A DNA stretch of 64,000 nucleotides, from positions 3,844,001 to 3,908,000 of the forward strand of contig OZ246894.1 in assembly GCA_965231925.1 (NCBI GenBank). The letters run 5' to 3'. The first letter of the stretch is position 1, and each line of letters starts with the position of its first letter. A model generated the notes under the pieces. It saw only the letters and a list, made by a program, of their open reading frames with translations. It was not told where the DNA came from and did no database searches. The translations under genes and the position numbers were made by a program. Of this stretch, positions 45,103 to 53,272 are shown in pieces. Origin of the DNA: Poriferisodalis sp965231925 (GTDB taxonomy: Bacteria; Actinomycetota; Acidimicrobiia; Acidimicrobiales; Poriferisodalaceae).

Positions 45103-45491
45103 TCGTTGTCGACACCTCGGCGATCGTCGCGGTGCTGCTCGAAGAGCCCGGCAGCGAATCCATAGAACGCGAGCTGCTGCGTGGGCCGTGCATCATGTCC
45201 GCTGCGACCAGGGTCGAGCTGGGAATCGTGATCGAGGCACGAACAGGCGCCCCCGGCGCCCAGCTCCTCGAAGAGCTGCTCGCCCGCATCGACATCCAAA
45301 TTGCGCCCGTCGATGAAGACCAGGCGAGGGAAGCGCTGGTGGGTTGGCGCCGGTTCGGCAAGGGCAGGCACGATGCGGCCCTCAACTTCGGCGACACCTT
45401 CGCCTACGCACTCGCGCAACAGACCGGTCGACCGCTCCTGTACACCGGCAACGACTTCAGCGAGACCGATATCGCCACGGCACGCAGGTAA
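45099..45491 (+). CDS. vapC: PIN-domain RNase toxin, VapC-like
   Basis: 130 residues. PIN residues: IVVDTSAIVAVLLEEPGSE (Asp), SAATRVELGIVIEA (Glu), LNFGDTFAYALAQ (Asp) and LLYTGNDFSETDI (Asp). Ends normally. Fully intact operon with the antitoxin immediately upstream, unlike the truncated pair at 37.4 kb. Confidence 0.92.
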   Translation: MIVVDTSAIVAVLLEEPGSESIERELLRGPCIMSAATRVELGIVIEARTGAPGAQLLEELLARIDIQIAPVDEDQAREALVGWRRFGKGRHDAALNFGDTFAYALAQQTGRPLLYTGNDFSETDIATARR

Positions 45492-45500
45492 CTTCGCCCG

Positions 45501-46781
45501 ATGCAGCCACGAGATAGCGGCGACGTGCCGCAAGCACCGTTACCCGTGCCTCACCCGGTCAGTGGTGTTCACCGCGAGGTTGACGACGCGCTGGCCGCTG
45601 CCATGGCACCGGCCCAGCCCGATGATGCCGAACCCGCCGCGGCGCCCGACGACGAGCCCAGCATCGCAGACCGATGTCTTGACGTTGCCCGCGCAGCAGC
45701 GTCGAAAGCAGCAGACTCCGTTGTCGCTGGGGGCCGCGCGACCGCAGCAGGCGTCACGGCAGCAGGCGCGGCTGCCGGAGCGGCGCTGGGCAGCGTCGGC
45801 TCGGCGACGGCCCAAGCAGTCGGCGCTGGCACGCAGCGCGCGACCGATGCCACCAGCAGGTGGGCGGCATCGGTGCTCAGCGCTGCGCAGGGATTGCTCG
45901 CCAGCGACCTGTCGGACGCGTTCAACGATCTCACCCAAGCAGCCGTCAAGGGTCAGGCCACCATCTACGACAAGGCCATGGACGCCGAATACCTCAAAAC
46001 CCACATCGGCGGCGGCAACCACCGGCTCTTCGACGGCGGGCACACCATCAACGGTGCTTGGCAAGCAGCGCGAGACGCTTCGGAGGACGACACGCTGGTC
46101 GCCGAGATGCTCGGCACTCTCCAAGGGCTGCTGCGCGACGTCTCGACGCCGAAGGGCTTGCCGCTGGCCACGTGGGACAAGGAAACGTTCGACTCGGTAG
46201 CCGAGTCGCTGCAGGCCAACTTCGGCATCCAAAAGAGCTGGTTTGCCGACCTCGTCAGCTACGACGCCGCCGAACTGCTGGGCGGCACGGTCGGCGTCGC
46301 CTCGATGATCTTCAACTGGAACAAGGCCGACACCGAGACCTTCGCCCAACTCGCTGCGAGCATGGGTCTGTCCGCAGCGCTCAGCGCCAACCCGCTGCTG
46401 ATGCCGATCTCGGTTGTGGCGCTTGCACGCGCATTCCACAAGGCGAAGTCGGACGGCGACTACGCGGACGTTGCCGACGGCGCCTTGCGGGGCACTCTCG
46501 CGTCGAGCGCGAGCATGGGCGCGGTGGCGCTGGTCGGCGTCGCGGGCGGGCCTGCTGGCGCGGCCTTGCTGGCAGGCATCAGCGCCGCCGCCCTCGCCCA
46601 CGCTGCCGCCAAGCATGTCGAAATCGCGGCAGTGAGCAAGTTTGTCAAGGAAGATGTGGCCGCAGTGGCCCGTCAAGTCTCCGAACGAACCGGTGACCTT
46701 GGCGATGCGATCGGAGGCTTCGCCGCCAGTAGCGGTCGCGTCGCCGCTTCGCTCAGTAGGCCACTGCGCCGAGTTCAGTAG
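45501..46781 (+). CDS. Ala/Gly-rich membrane-associated hypothetical protein
   Basis: 426 residues. N-terminal ~60 residues are acidic/Pro-rich. Residues ~65-115 are an Ala/Gly-rich stretch (GVTAAGAAAGAALGSVGSAT). A soluble middle part follows with GGGNHRLFDGGHTINGAWQA, LPLATWDKETFDSVAESL and SWFADLVSYDAAELLGG. The C-terminal half has long Gly-zipper-like hydrophobic segments (MGAVALVGVAGGPAGAALLA). Not recognised as a named family, but the middle motif series looks like a widespread domain. Begins nine bases after the VapC stop, so it may belong to the same transcript. Candidate membrane effector or stress protein. Confidence 0.68.
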   Translation: MQPRDSGDVPQAPLPVPHPVSGVHREVDDALAAAMAPAQPDDAEPAAAPDDEPSIADRCLDVARAAASKAADSVVAGGRATAAGVTAAGAAAGAALGSVGSATAQAVGAGTQRATDATSRWAASVLSAAQGLLASDLSDAFNDLTQAAVKGQATIYDKAMDAEYLKTHIGGGNHRLFDGGHTINGAWQAARDASEDDTLVAEMLGTLQGLLRDVSTPKGLPLATWDKETFDSVAESLQANFGIQKSWFADLVSYDAAELLGGTVGVASMIFNWNKADTETFAQLAASMGLSAALSANPLLMPISVVALARAFHKAKSDGDYADVADGALRGTLASSASMGAVALVGVAGGPAGAALLAGISAAALAHAAAKHVEIAAVSKFVKEDVAAVARQVSERTGDLGDAIGGFAASSGRVAASLSRPLRRVQ

Positions 46782-47578
46782 ATCTTGGCGTCGGCTCCGG
46801 TGGCGGCCTCGGCGACGCCGGACTCGCGAGCGGTACGCAGGTCGCGGGCCATACCGCGTCCCAGCGCCATGGCGTCGCCCGAGACGGTCTGCATGCGGAA
46901 GCCCTTGCCACGACGGTCCGCTGACAGCGCCGCCGTGGAATGGATGCCAGCCACTACACCGTGCGCAGCGCATCGCGCACCGATGTGCTCCAGAGCCGCC
47001 TTGTAGTCGGCGTGGTCGTCGGTGTAGCCAGGCCCGTAGCCGTAGCTGATCGACAGATCGGCAGGCCCGACATAGATCGCGTCTACGCCTTCGATCGCCA
47101 AGATCTCATCGAGCGCCTCGACCGCCTGGCGGGTCTCGATCATGGGAATGCAGGCCGTGGTGGCGTTCGCCACCTCGAAGTAGTTCTCGCCCGCGGCCGC
47201 CCGCGCCGCCACGAGCACCGGGCCGAAGCTGCGGGCACCCAGCGGCGGGTACTTGCACGCCATCACGGCAGCCTGCGCCTCCGCGACCGAGTTCACCATC
47301 GGCACGACCACGCCCCGTGCGCCCGCATCAAGCACCCGCCCGATGATGCCGGGCTCGTTCCACGGCACCCGCACGATCGGCGTGCCGCCGCTCATCTCGA
47401 TGGCCTGCATCATCTCCACTGCAGCCTGGTAGTCGGCGACGCCGTGCTGCATGTCCACGCAGACGTAGTCGAAGCCTGCGCGCCCGGCGATCTCGGCTGA
47501 ATGGCTCGACGCCATCGACAGCCATGTGCCCAGCGTCTCGCCCCCGGACACCCAGGTGTCCATCATCGTGTTCGGCAT
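46775..47578 (-). CDS. HpcH/HpaI-family aldolase
   Basis: 267 residues. Class II aldolase acting on 2-keto-4-hydroxy acids, usually releasing pyruvate. Marks: GTWLSMASSHSAEIAGRAGF, DYVCVDMQHGVADYQAA (Asp/His), PIVRVPWNEPGIIGRVLDAG, GVVVPMVNSVAEAQAA, CIPMIETRQAVEALDEI (metal-binding Glu) and AIYVGPADLSISYGYGPG (Asp). Substrate not decidable. Convergent with the previous gene, with a seven-base overlap. Confidence 0.92.
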   Translation of the reverse strand: MPNTMMDTWVSGGETLGTWLSMASSHSAEIAGRAGFDYVCVDMQHGVADYQAAVEMMQAIEMSGGTPIVRVPWNEPGIIGRVLDAGARGVVVPMVNSVAEAQAAVMACKYPPLGARSFGPVLVAARAAAGENYFEVANATTACIPMIETRQAVEALDEILAIEGVDAIYVGPADLSISYGYGPGYTDDHADYKAALEHIGARCAAHGVVAGIHSTAALSADRRGKGFRMQTVSGDAMALGRGMARDLRTARESGVAEAATGADAKIY

Positions 47579-47797
47579 GACGCTGTCTCCTCAGGTGTGC
47601 TGCGTGCGGGCGCCAACGGTAGGCGCTCGAGCCTCGGTTGCCGTCGGGGAACGAACAACGAATGAGACGGGACGAGTCACGGCCCTCAACGGGGCCGTTT
47701 GGTCCGGTGCCCGTCAGCGGCGGCGGCCGAGCGCGCCCGAGACCGTGAGCGCTGATCCGTTGGACACAGGACAGCGTGAATGGGAGCGGCCAGCAGT

Positions 47798-48106
47798 TCA
47801 GGCCTCGAAGATGTCGCGCAGCAGCGTGTTCTCCTGCGTCTCGACCAGCGGTGCGATCTCCTTGACGAACTCCAGCCACTGGGCGTCTTCGAAGAGCGCC
47901 TTGCGCTTTTCGGCTCGCTCCTCGAGCGTGTCGTAGCGCCACATGTGGATGATCTCGTTGATCCCGCCGAATTCGGTCGTGTAGTAGCCGACGGGCTCGC
48001 CGAGGTACTTGCGCTGTGCCTCGTAGCCCTTCTCGAAGTACTCCTTGACCCAGCGGTCAGGTGCGCCCACCTTCAGCCGGTAGCGCCGCATCTCCACAAA
48101 GCTCAT
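47798..48106 (-). CDS. NIPSNAP-family protein
   Basis: 102 residues from the ATG at 48106 (the longer frame to 48391 is Arg-rich and overlaps operator sequence). MSFVEMRRYRLKVGAPDRWV, YEAQRKYLGEPVGYYTTEFG and NEIIHMWRYDTLEERAEKRK are classic for NIPSNAP ferredoxin-fold dimers. Function uncertain. Separated by ~220 bases from the aldolase gene on the same strand. Confidence 0.88.
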   Translation of the reverse strand: MSFVEMRRYRLKVGAPDRWVKEYFEKGYEAQRKYLGEPVGYYTTEFGGINEIIHMWRYDTLEERAEKRKALFEDAQWLEFVKEIAPLVETQENTLLRDIFEA

Positions 48107-48313
48107 GGCTCTCCCCTTCGACGTGTCGCGCTGTGCCGGAACCCCTCCCGGCGCTGTCGCGGTCCGCACCGTAGTGCCCGCATCGCAAATGCGCCGTCGG
48201 CAGGACGGCGCACAATGATGCTCCGACCACCTGCGGCGCCGTCGCTTTCGTTCCAAGCGAATCCTGGAGTAACCGGACCTACCGTTCCAGCCCCTGAGAG
48301 AGCACTGACTCAT

Positions 48314-48340
48314 GGACAGTTTTAGCTTTGAAAACTGTCC
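48314..48340 (+). promoter_or_regulatory. Palindrome 1 upstream of fic gene
   Basis: Perfect 10-base arms ggacagtttt and aaaactgtcc with a 7-base spacer. The half-site aaaactgtcc resembles aaaacttatc of palindrome 2. Confidence 0.65.
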
Positions 48341-48410
48341 AGCAGCGATGACAAGGCAGCTTATCTGACTAAGACACGGTTCCGCTGCCATTTGGATATA
48401 TTACAGCCAT

Positions 48411-48453
48411 AAAACTTATCAAACTAGCCCAAACCGTCAGTTTGATAAGTTTT
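48411..48453 (+). promoter_or_regulatory. Palindrome 2 upstream of fic gene
   Basis: Perfect 14-base arms aaaacttatcaaac (48411-48424) and gtttgataagtttt (48440-48453) with a 15-base spacer. It lies 37 bases before the fic start within a distinctly AT-rich stretch that includes tatatt near 48396. Likely operator for autoregulation. Confidence 0.75.
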
Positions 48454-48489
48454 GCACACAATTACCTACCTGTTGAAGAGACAGCAATC

Positions 48490-49674
48490 ATGACGATGCA
48501 ATCGCACAGCAGCCCGACAGGCCACTACGTCGTGACCGTCGTCGGCGGCGAGGAAGTCCGAGCATTCGTACCGGCGCCGTTGCCGCCGAGCTCGCCGCTG
48601 CTGATGGACGGCCCGCTCGTGATGGCACTCGACGAGGCAAGCCGGGCGCTCGGTCGGTTCGACGGCGCAATACGTCACCTTCCCGACCCCACACTGCTCA
48701 TCTACTCCTATGTGCGAAAAGAGGCTGTGCTGTCGTCTCAGATCGAAGGCACTCAGTCCTCGCTGACCGATCTGATGCGCCACGAACTCGGTGCCGCGCC
48801 GGGGGTACCGCTCGACGACGTGCTCGAGGTGTCGCGCTACGTCACCGCCCTCGATCACGCGGTTGCGCAGATGGCAGACCCCGCAGGACTGCCGTTGTGC
48901 AACCGACTGCTGCGGGAAGCTCATCGCATCCTGCTCACCGGTGCCCGCGGAGCAGACAAGCGCCCCGGCGAGTTCCGGACCTCGCAGAACTGGATCGGCG
49001 GACGGCGCCCCGGCACTGCGATGTTCGTTCCCCCACCGGCATCGGAGGCGCACGAGGCCATCTCGGAATTGGAGAGATTCCTGCACGCCGACGACGATCA
49101 CCTGCCTCCGCTGGTGCGGGCCGGCCTCGCCCATGTTCAATTCGAGACCATCCATCCATTCCTCGACGGCAACGGCCGCATCGGACGAATGCTGATCACA
49201 CTGATGCTCATGACGCGCGGCGTTCTCGCGACTCCCGCGCTGTATCTCAGCCTGTTCTTCAAGCAGCACCGGTCCCGCTATTACGAACTTCTCGGGCGCG
49301 TTCGCACCGACGGGGACTGGACTGCTTGGCTGCTGTTCTTCCTCGAGGGCGTACGTTCCACGGCGATCGCTGCGCTGAGCACCACCGAGCGCCTGGAGGA
49401 ACTGGTGAAGCGTGATCGGGCGCTGATCCAAGCGCGCGCAGGGCGCGCAGCGGGATCTGCGCTCCGCGTGCACGAGGCACTGGCCCAAACGCCCATCCTG
49501 AATGTGCGCGAGAGCATGAACCGGACCGAATTGTCAAAACCGGCCGTGCAGGACGCGCTCGGTCGCCTGGGTGAATTCAAGATCGCACGAGAGGTGACCG
49601 GTCAGCGGCGCAACCGGCTCTTTGCTTACTCTGAGTACCTCGACATCCTCAGCGAGGGGACGGAGCCGCTGTAG
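48490..49674 (+). CDS. Fic-family AMP-transferase with N-terminal inhibitory motif
   Basis: 394 residues from the ATG at 48490; the upstream TTG at 48442 lies inside palindrome 2 and is rejected. The Fic signature HPFLDGNGRIGRM is complete (catalytic His). The inhibitory motif SSQIEGTQSS near residue ~86 has the (S/T)xxxE(G/N) form, so the enzyme is expected to be autoinhibited. The C-terminal ~90 residues (LSKPAVQDALGRLGEFKI) look like a winged helix that could bind the palindromes upstream. Transfers AMP to a protein target in known relatives. Stand-alone and AT-rich upstream, so probably acquired horizontally. Confidence 0.92.
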   Translation: MTMQSHSSPTGHYVVTVVGGEEVRAFVPAPLPPSSPLLMDGPLVMALDEASRALGRFDGAIRHLPDPTLLIYSYVRKEAVLSSQIEGTQSSLTDLMRHELGAAPGVPLDDVLEVSRYVTALDHAVAQMADPAGLPLCNRLLREAHRILLTGARGADKRPGEFRTSQNWIGGRRPGTAMFVPPPASEAHEAISELERFLHADDDHLPPLVRAGLAHVQFETIHPFLDGNGRIGRMLITLMLMTRGVLATPALYLSLFFKQHRSRYYELLGRVRTDGDWTAWLLFFLEGVRSTAIAALSTTERLEELVKRDRALIQARAGRAAGSALRVHEALAQTPILNVRESMNRTELSKPAVQDALGRLGEFKIAREVTGQRRNRLFAYSEYLDILSEGTEPL

Positions 49675-49752
49675 GTCGGGATCCGGCGGACCGAAGGGGT
49701 GGGTGGGCGGCGAAGGGACCGCCGGGGTTTGCCGGGCCGCCTCGCCCGGCGC

Positions 49753-51051
49753 TCAGCCTCGGAGGTCCCGGACGCGCTGGGCCTTGCCTTCTGAGCGCGG
49801 GATGCCGTCGGGCTCGACCGTGCGCACCTCGACCGCGATGCCGATCCGCTGGCGAACGCTGCTAGCAAATTCCTGCGCGATCGTCTCGTGGTCTGCGGCA
49901 TCAGGCTTGGGCTCGAGCACCGCCGTGATGCCCTCCATGCGACCCCGCTCGTGCAGCTCGAGGAAGAAATGCCCGGTGAGCCGCGGATCGGCCGACACCA
50001 GCTCCTCGAACTGGCTCGGAAACACGTTGACCCCGCGGATGATGAGCATGTCATCGCTGCGTGCGGCAACCCGGCCCATGCGCCGCATCGAGCGGGCCGT
50101 CCCTGGCTGCAAGGAGCAGATGTCGCGAGTCCGGTACCGGATCACGGGCATCGCCTCCTTGGTCAGCGACGTGAACACCAGCTCGCCCGTCTCGCCTTCA
50201 GCCAGCACCTCGCCCGAGTCCGGGTCGATGACCTCGGGATAGAAGTGGTCTTCCCAGATCGTCGGCCCGTCCTTGGTTTCCACGCACTCATTCGCGACAC
50301 CGCCGCCGATGACCTCCGAGAGGCCGTAGATGTCCACCGCATCGATCCCGAATGCGTCCTCCAGCTCTGCCCGCATCGCCTCGGACCACGGCTCGGCGCC
50401 GAAGATCCCGACCCGCAGCGACGTCGACCGAGGGTCGATGCCCTGATTGGCGAACTCGTCGGCAATCACCAAGGCATACGACGGCGTCGCGCACAGCACA
50501 TCGGCGTCGAAGTCCACGAGCAGCTGCACCTGCCGGGCCGTCTGGCCGACCGAAGCCGGCACCACCGTGCACCCGAACTGCTCCGCCCCGTAGTGCGCTC
50601 CCAACCCCCCGGTGAAGAGCCCATAGCCATAGGAGACGTGGACCACATCGCCTGGGCGCACTCCCGCAGCGACCAGTGAGCGCTGGAACACATGGGCCCA
50701 CATGTCCAAGTCAGCCTGGGTGTAACCGACCACCGTCGGCTTGCCGGTCGTGCCCGATGAAGCATGCACCCGCAGCACCTGTTCCAGCGGAACGGCGAAC
50801 ATCCCGAAGGGATAGTTCTCTCGCAGCTCAGTCTTGGAAGTGAACGGGAAGCGCTGCAGATCGTCGAGCGTCCGCAGGTCCGATGGGTGCATACCGGCCT
50901 GGTCGAACAGCTGCTGGTAGGCAGGCACATGGGCGTAGGCGTGCGCCAAGCTCCACTTCAAGCGCTCGAGCTGGAGGGCTCGAATCTGCGGGATCGGGGC
51001 GTTTTCGATGGGATGCAAGCCCCGTCCGGCGACGGGCTCGAACTTGGCCAT
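49753..51051 (-). CDS. paaK: Phenylacetate-CoA ligase family protein
   Basis: 432 residues from the ATG at 51051. AMP-forming adenylating enzyme of the PaaK type: RVHASSGTTGKPTVVGYT (phosphate-binding P-loop), YGLFTGGLGAHYGAEQFG, GIFGAEPWSEAMR, YGLSEVIGGGVANEC, EGETGELVFTSLTKEAMPVIR in part, and SDDMLIIRGVNVFPSQFEEL (C-terminal hinge). Converts phenylacetate or a similar aromatic acid to the CoA thioester. No other paa genes are nearby, so the natural substrate may differ. Confidence 0.9.
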   Translation of the reverse strand: MAKFEPVAGRGLHPIENAPIPQIRALQLERLKWSLAHAYAHVPAYQQLFDQAGMHPSDLRTLDDLQRFPFTSKTELRENYPFGMFAVPLEQVLRVHASSGTTGKPTVVGYTQADLDMWAHVFQRSLVAAGVRPGDVVHVSYGYGLFTGGLGAHYGAEQFGCTVVPASVGQTARQVQLLVDFDADVLCATPSYALVIADEFANQGIDPRSTSLRVGIFGAEPWSEAMRAELEDAFGIDAVDIYGLSEVIGGGVANECVETKDGPTIWEDHFYPEVIDPDSGEVLAEGETGELVFTSLTKEAMPVIRYRTRDICSLQPGTARSMRRMGRVAARSDDMLIIRGVNVFPSQFEELVSADPRLTGHFFLELHERGRMEGITAVLEPKPDAADHETIAQEFASSVRQRIGIAVEVRTVEPDGIPRSEGKAQRVRDLRG

Positions 51052-51307
51052 ATCTGTGGTCCTCGTGTTCTGGGCAACTCGACGTGCTTCGACGTGCTGG
51101 GGAACGCGGTGCGCTCGGCAAGTGTGGCGCTCCATAGAGCAGTTGCTCACAGGCGCGCAGCATCGCATCGGCGCAGGTCTCTCAGTCTTGCAGTCTGCTG
51201 CGCCGCCCCCACTCAACGCCAGAGCCCACAGCACAAGCGGTCGCTAGGCCAAGCGCACCCGCCGGAACGCAAACAATCGTGCAATCGAGTCGATGTCACT
51301 TCGGTCG
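51052..51307. other. Intergenic region, no gene recognised
   Basis: 256 bases between two minus-strand genes. Contains promoter of the ligase gene; nothing else stands out. Confidence 0.4.
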
Positions 51308-52957
51308 TCAGTTCAGCGACGCACGTTCGGCGAGCGCTCCCGCGCACATGACGCGCCCCCCGGCTGTCAGCCCGCATGCATGCCAGCCGCCGGCCGCGAC
51401 AGCCGTGTAGCTGCCTTGGGGCGCTGCCTGGGGATTGTTGCCGTAGTAGTTCCCCCAGCAGGCCACTGCACCGTCGATCCGCACGGCGCAGTTGAAGCCG
51501 CCGCCTGCGCTCACGGAACGAAAGCGCCCCTCGGGCACCTCAAGCTGACCTACCTCATTGCGGCCCCAGCATGCGACGGAGTGGTCGCTGCGCACTCCGC
51601 AGGCGTGCGCCCAGCCTCCCGACACGGAGACGAAAACGTCCGGCGGCGGGCCGGCCTGACCGAAATCGTTGCGGCCCCAGCACTCGACGTGCCCGATGGG
51701 GCGCAGACCGCAGGTGTACCTGCCCCCAGCTGAGATTGCATCGAATGCGCCTGGAGGTGCGTCAGCCTGGCCGTCGTCGTTGCGGCCCCAGCACACAGCA
51801 GAGCCGTCCCCACGCAACGCGCAGCTGTGATACCCGCCCGCCGTCACTTCGATGTAGCTGTCGTCGCGCGATTCGCCCTGACCGTGATCGTCGGCGCCCC
51901 AGCAGACGACCGCCCCATCCCGTGCGGTCAACGCGCAAGAATGCGCAGTCCCCGCGGAAACGCTGCTGAATGTGCCCGCAGGCGGATCGGCTTGGCCGTC
52001 GTCGTTGCGGCCCCAGCACACAGCAGAGCCGTCCCCACGCAGCGCGCAGGCGTGCCGTGATCCCGCCGTCACGGCGTCGTACGTGCCGCTGGGCGCGTTG
52101 CCTTCCCCGTAGTCCTCGTTGCCCCAGCACTGCCGCGCGCCGTCGACTGCATAGGCGCACGTGAGGGACCAACCGCCGGCGACTGCAACGAATGCCCCAT
52201 GCGGCGCATCGGTCTGGCCGTAGTCGCTGTTGCCCCAGCAGACCAGTTCCATGTCGGGATCCATTGCACAGGCGTGGCGTCCCCCTGCTGCCAATCCGGT
52301 AAGCGCTCCCGGGGGCACATCGGTTTGGCCGTAGTCGTTGTTGCCCCAGCACACCCAAGACTCGCCGTCGGACAGGCCGCATGCGAATCGGGTCCCAGCG
52401 GCGAGACTGCTGAACGTGCCTTCAGGCGGGTTCGCCTCGCCGTAGGTCGAGGCGCCCCAGCACGCAATCGACGCATCGGAGCGCAGGCCGCACGTGTAGT
52501 GGCCGCCTGCCGCGACAGTGGTGAACACCCCATCGGGGGCCTCGGTGCGCCCGTCGAGCTCGGCGCCCCAGCACTCGACGGCGCCCCCGCTACGGACCCC
52601 GCATGTGTGGAGCCCGCCTGCGGAGATCTGAGCGAAGACGCCCTCGGGCGGGTCCGCCTGACCGAAATCGTTGCTGCCCCAGCACGCGGCCGTGCCGTCG
52701 TCGCGAAGTGCGCAGTTGTGGAGTCCGCCAGTAGTGATCTCAGTGAAGACGCCCTCGGGCGGGTCCGCCTGACCGAGATCATTGCCGCCCCAGCATGCGA
52801 TGGATCCATCCTGGCCGAGCTCGCAGACATGGGCGACCCCGACGACGACGGCCGGGGCGACCCCTGACTGGTCGCGGGTGTCCTCAACCGATGCTGAACA
52901 TGCCGCCCCGAGCGCGAACACGAGCAACGCCACTGAAACAATCGTCTCTCCCCGCAA
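51308..52957 (-). CDS. Secreted Cys-rich RCC1-repeat protein, 13 full units
   Basis: 549 residues with an N-terminal signal segment VSVALLVFALGAACSAS, possibly a lipoprotein (imperfect lipobox). Thirteen full units plus one partial unit of about 37 residues follow, each of the form C-(A/G)-L-R-x-D-G-x-x-x-C-W-G-x-N-D-x-G-Q-x-x-x-P-x-G. This is an RCC1-like beta-propeller repeat with two Cys per unit that could form a disulfide in every blade. Fourteen units would fit two seven-bladed propellers. Units 8 and 10 are almost identical at DNA level. Probably extracellular; ligand unknown. Confidence 0.85.
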   Translation of the reverse strand: MRGETIVSVALLVFALGAACSASVEDTRDQSGVAPAVVVGVAHVCELGQDGSIACWGGNDLGQADPPEGVFTEITTGGLHNCALRDDGTAACWGSNDFGQADPPEGVFAQISAGGLHTCGVRSGGAVECWGAELDGRTEAPDGVFTTVAAGGHYTCGLRSDASIACWGASTYGEANPPEGTFSSLAAGTRFACGLSDGESWVCWGNNDYGQTDVPPGALTGLAAGGRHACAMDPDMELVCWGNSDYGQTDAPHGAFVAVAGGWSLTCAYAVDGARQCWGNEDYGEGNAPSGTYDAVTAGSRHACALRGDGSAVCWGRNDDGQADPPAGTFSSVSAGTAHSCALTARDGAVVCWGADDHGQGESRDDSYIEVTAGGYHSCALRGDGSAVCWGRNDDGQADAPPGAFDAISAGGRYTCGLRPIGHVECWGRNDFGQAGPPPDVFVSVSGGWAHACGVRSDHSVACWGRNEVGQLEVPEGRFRSVSAGGGFNCAVRIDGAVACWGNYYGNNPQAAPQGSYTAVAAGGWHACGLTAGGRVMCAGALAERASLN

Positions 52958-53272
52958 TCGACGCTAGCTCAGGGCGGGCGACGAGCTGATCGCGACGGGC
53001 CCGTCAGTCACCGCCCGCTTCGATCGACGCAAGCCCAGGTGGTGCATCTCGATGAGCGCAGTTTCCACCCGGCGACGGTTCATGCTGGGCTCCACGGCAG
53101 ATCCTCGTGTCGGGGCGGATGGCAACTCTCGGTGAGAACTCGCTGGAGTGATGCCCGTTCAGATGATGGAACGGGCGCCGACTTCCTAGTGTTGCAGTCT
53201 GCGGAGTAGCTGCCGTCGGACGCAGCACCGCTCCCCGACGCCACCGCCCGGAGGCCGACCGGCCGATGCTCC
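52958..53272. other. Divergent intergenic region, no gene recognised
   Basis: 315 bases between the RCC1 gene (minus) and the luciferase-like gene (plus). Short GC-rich frames only; both promoters must be here but no clear consensus is visible. Confidence 0.4.
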
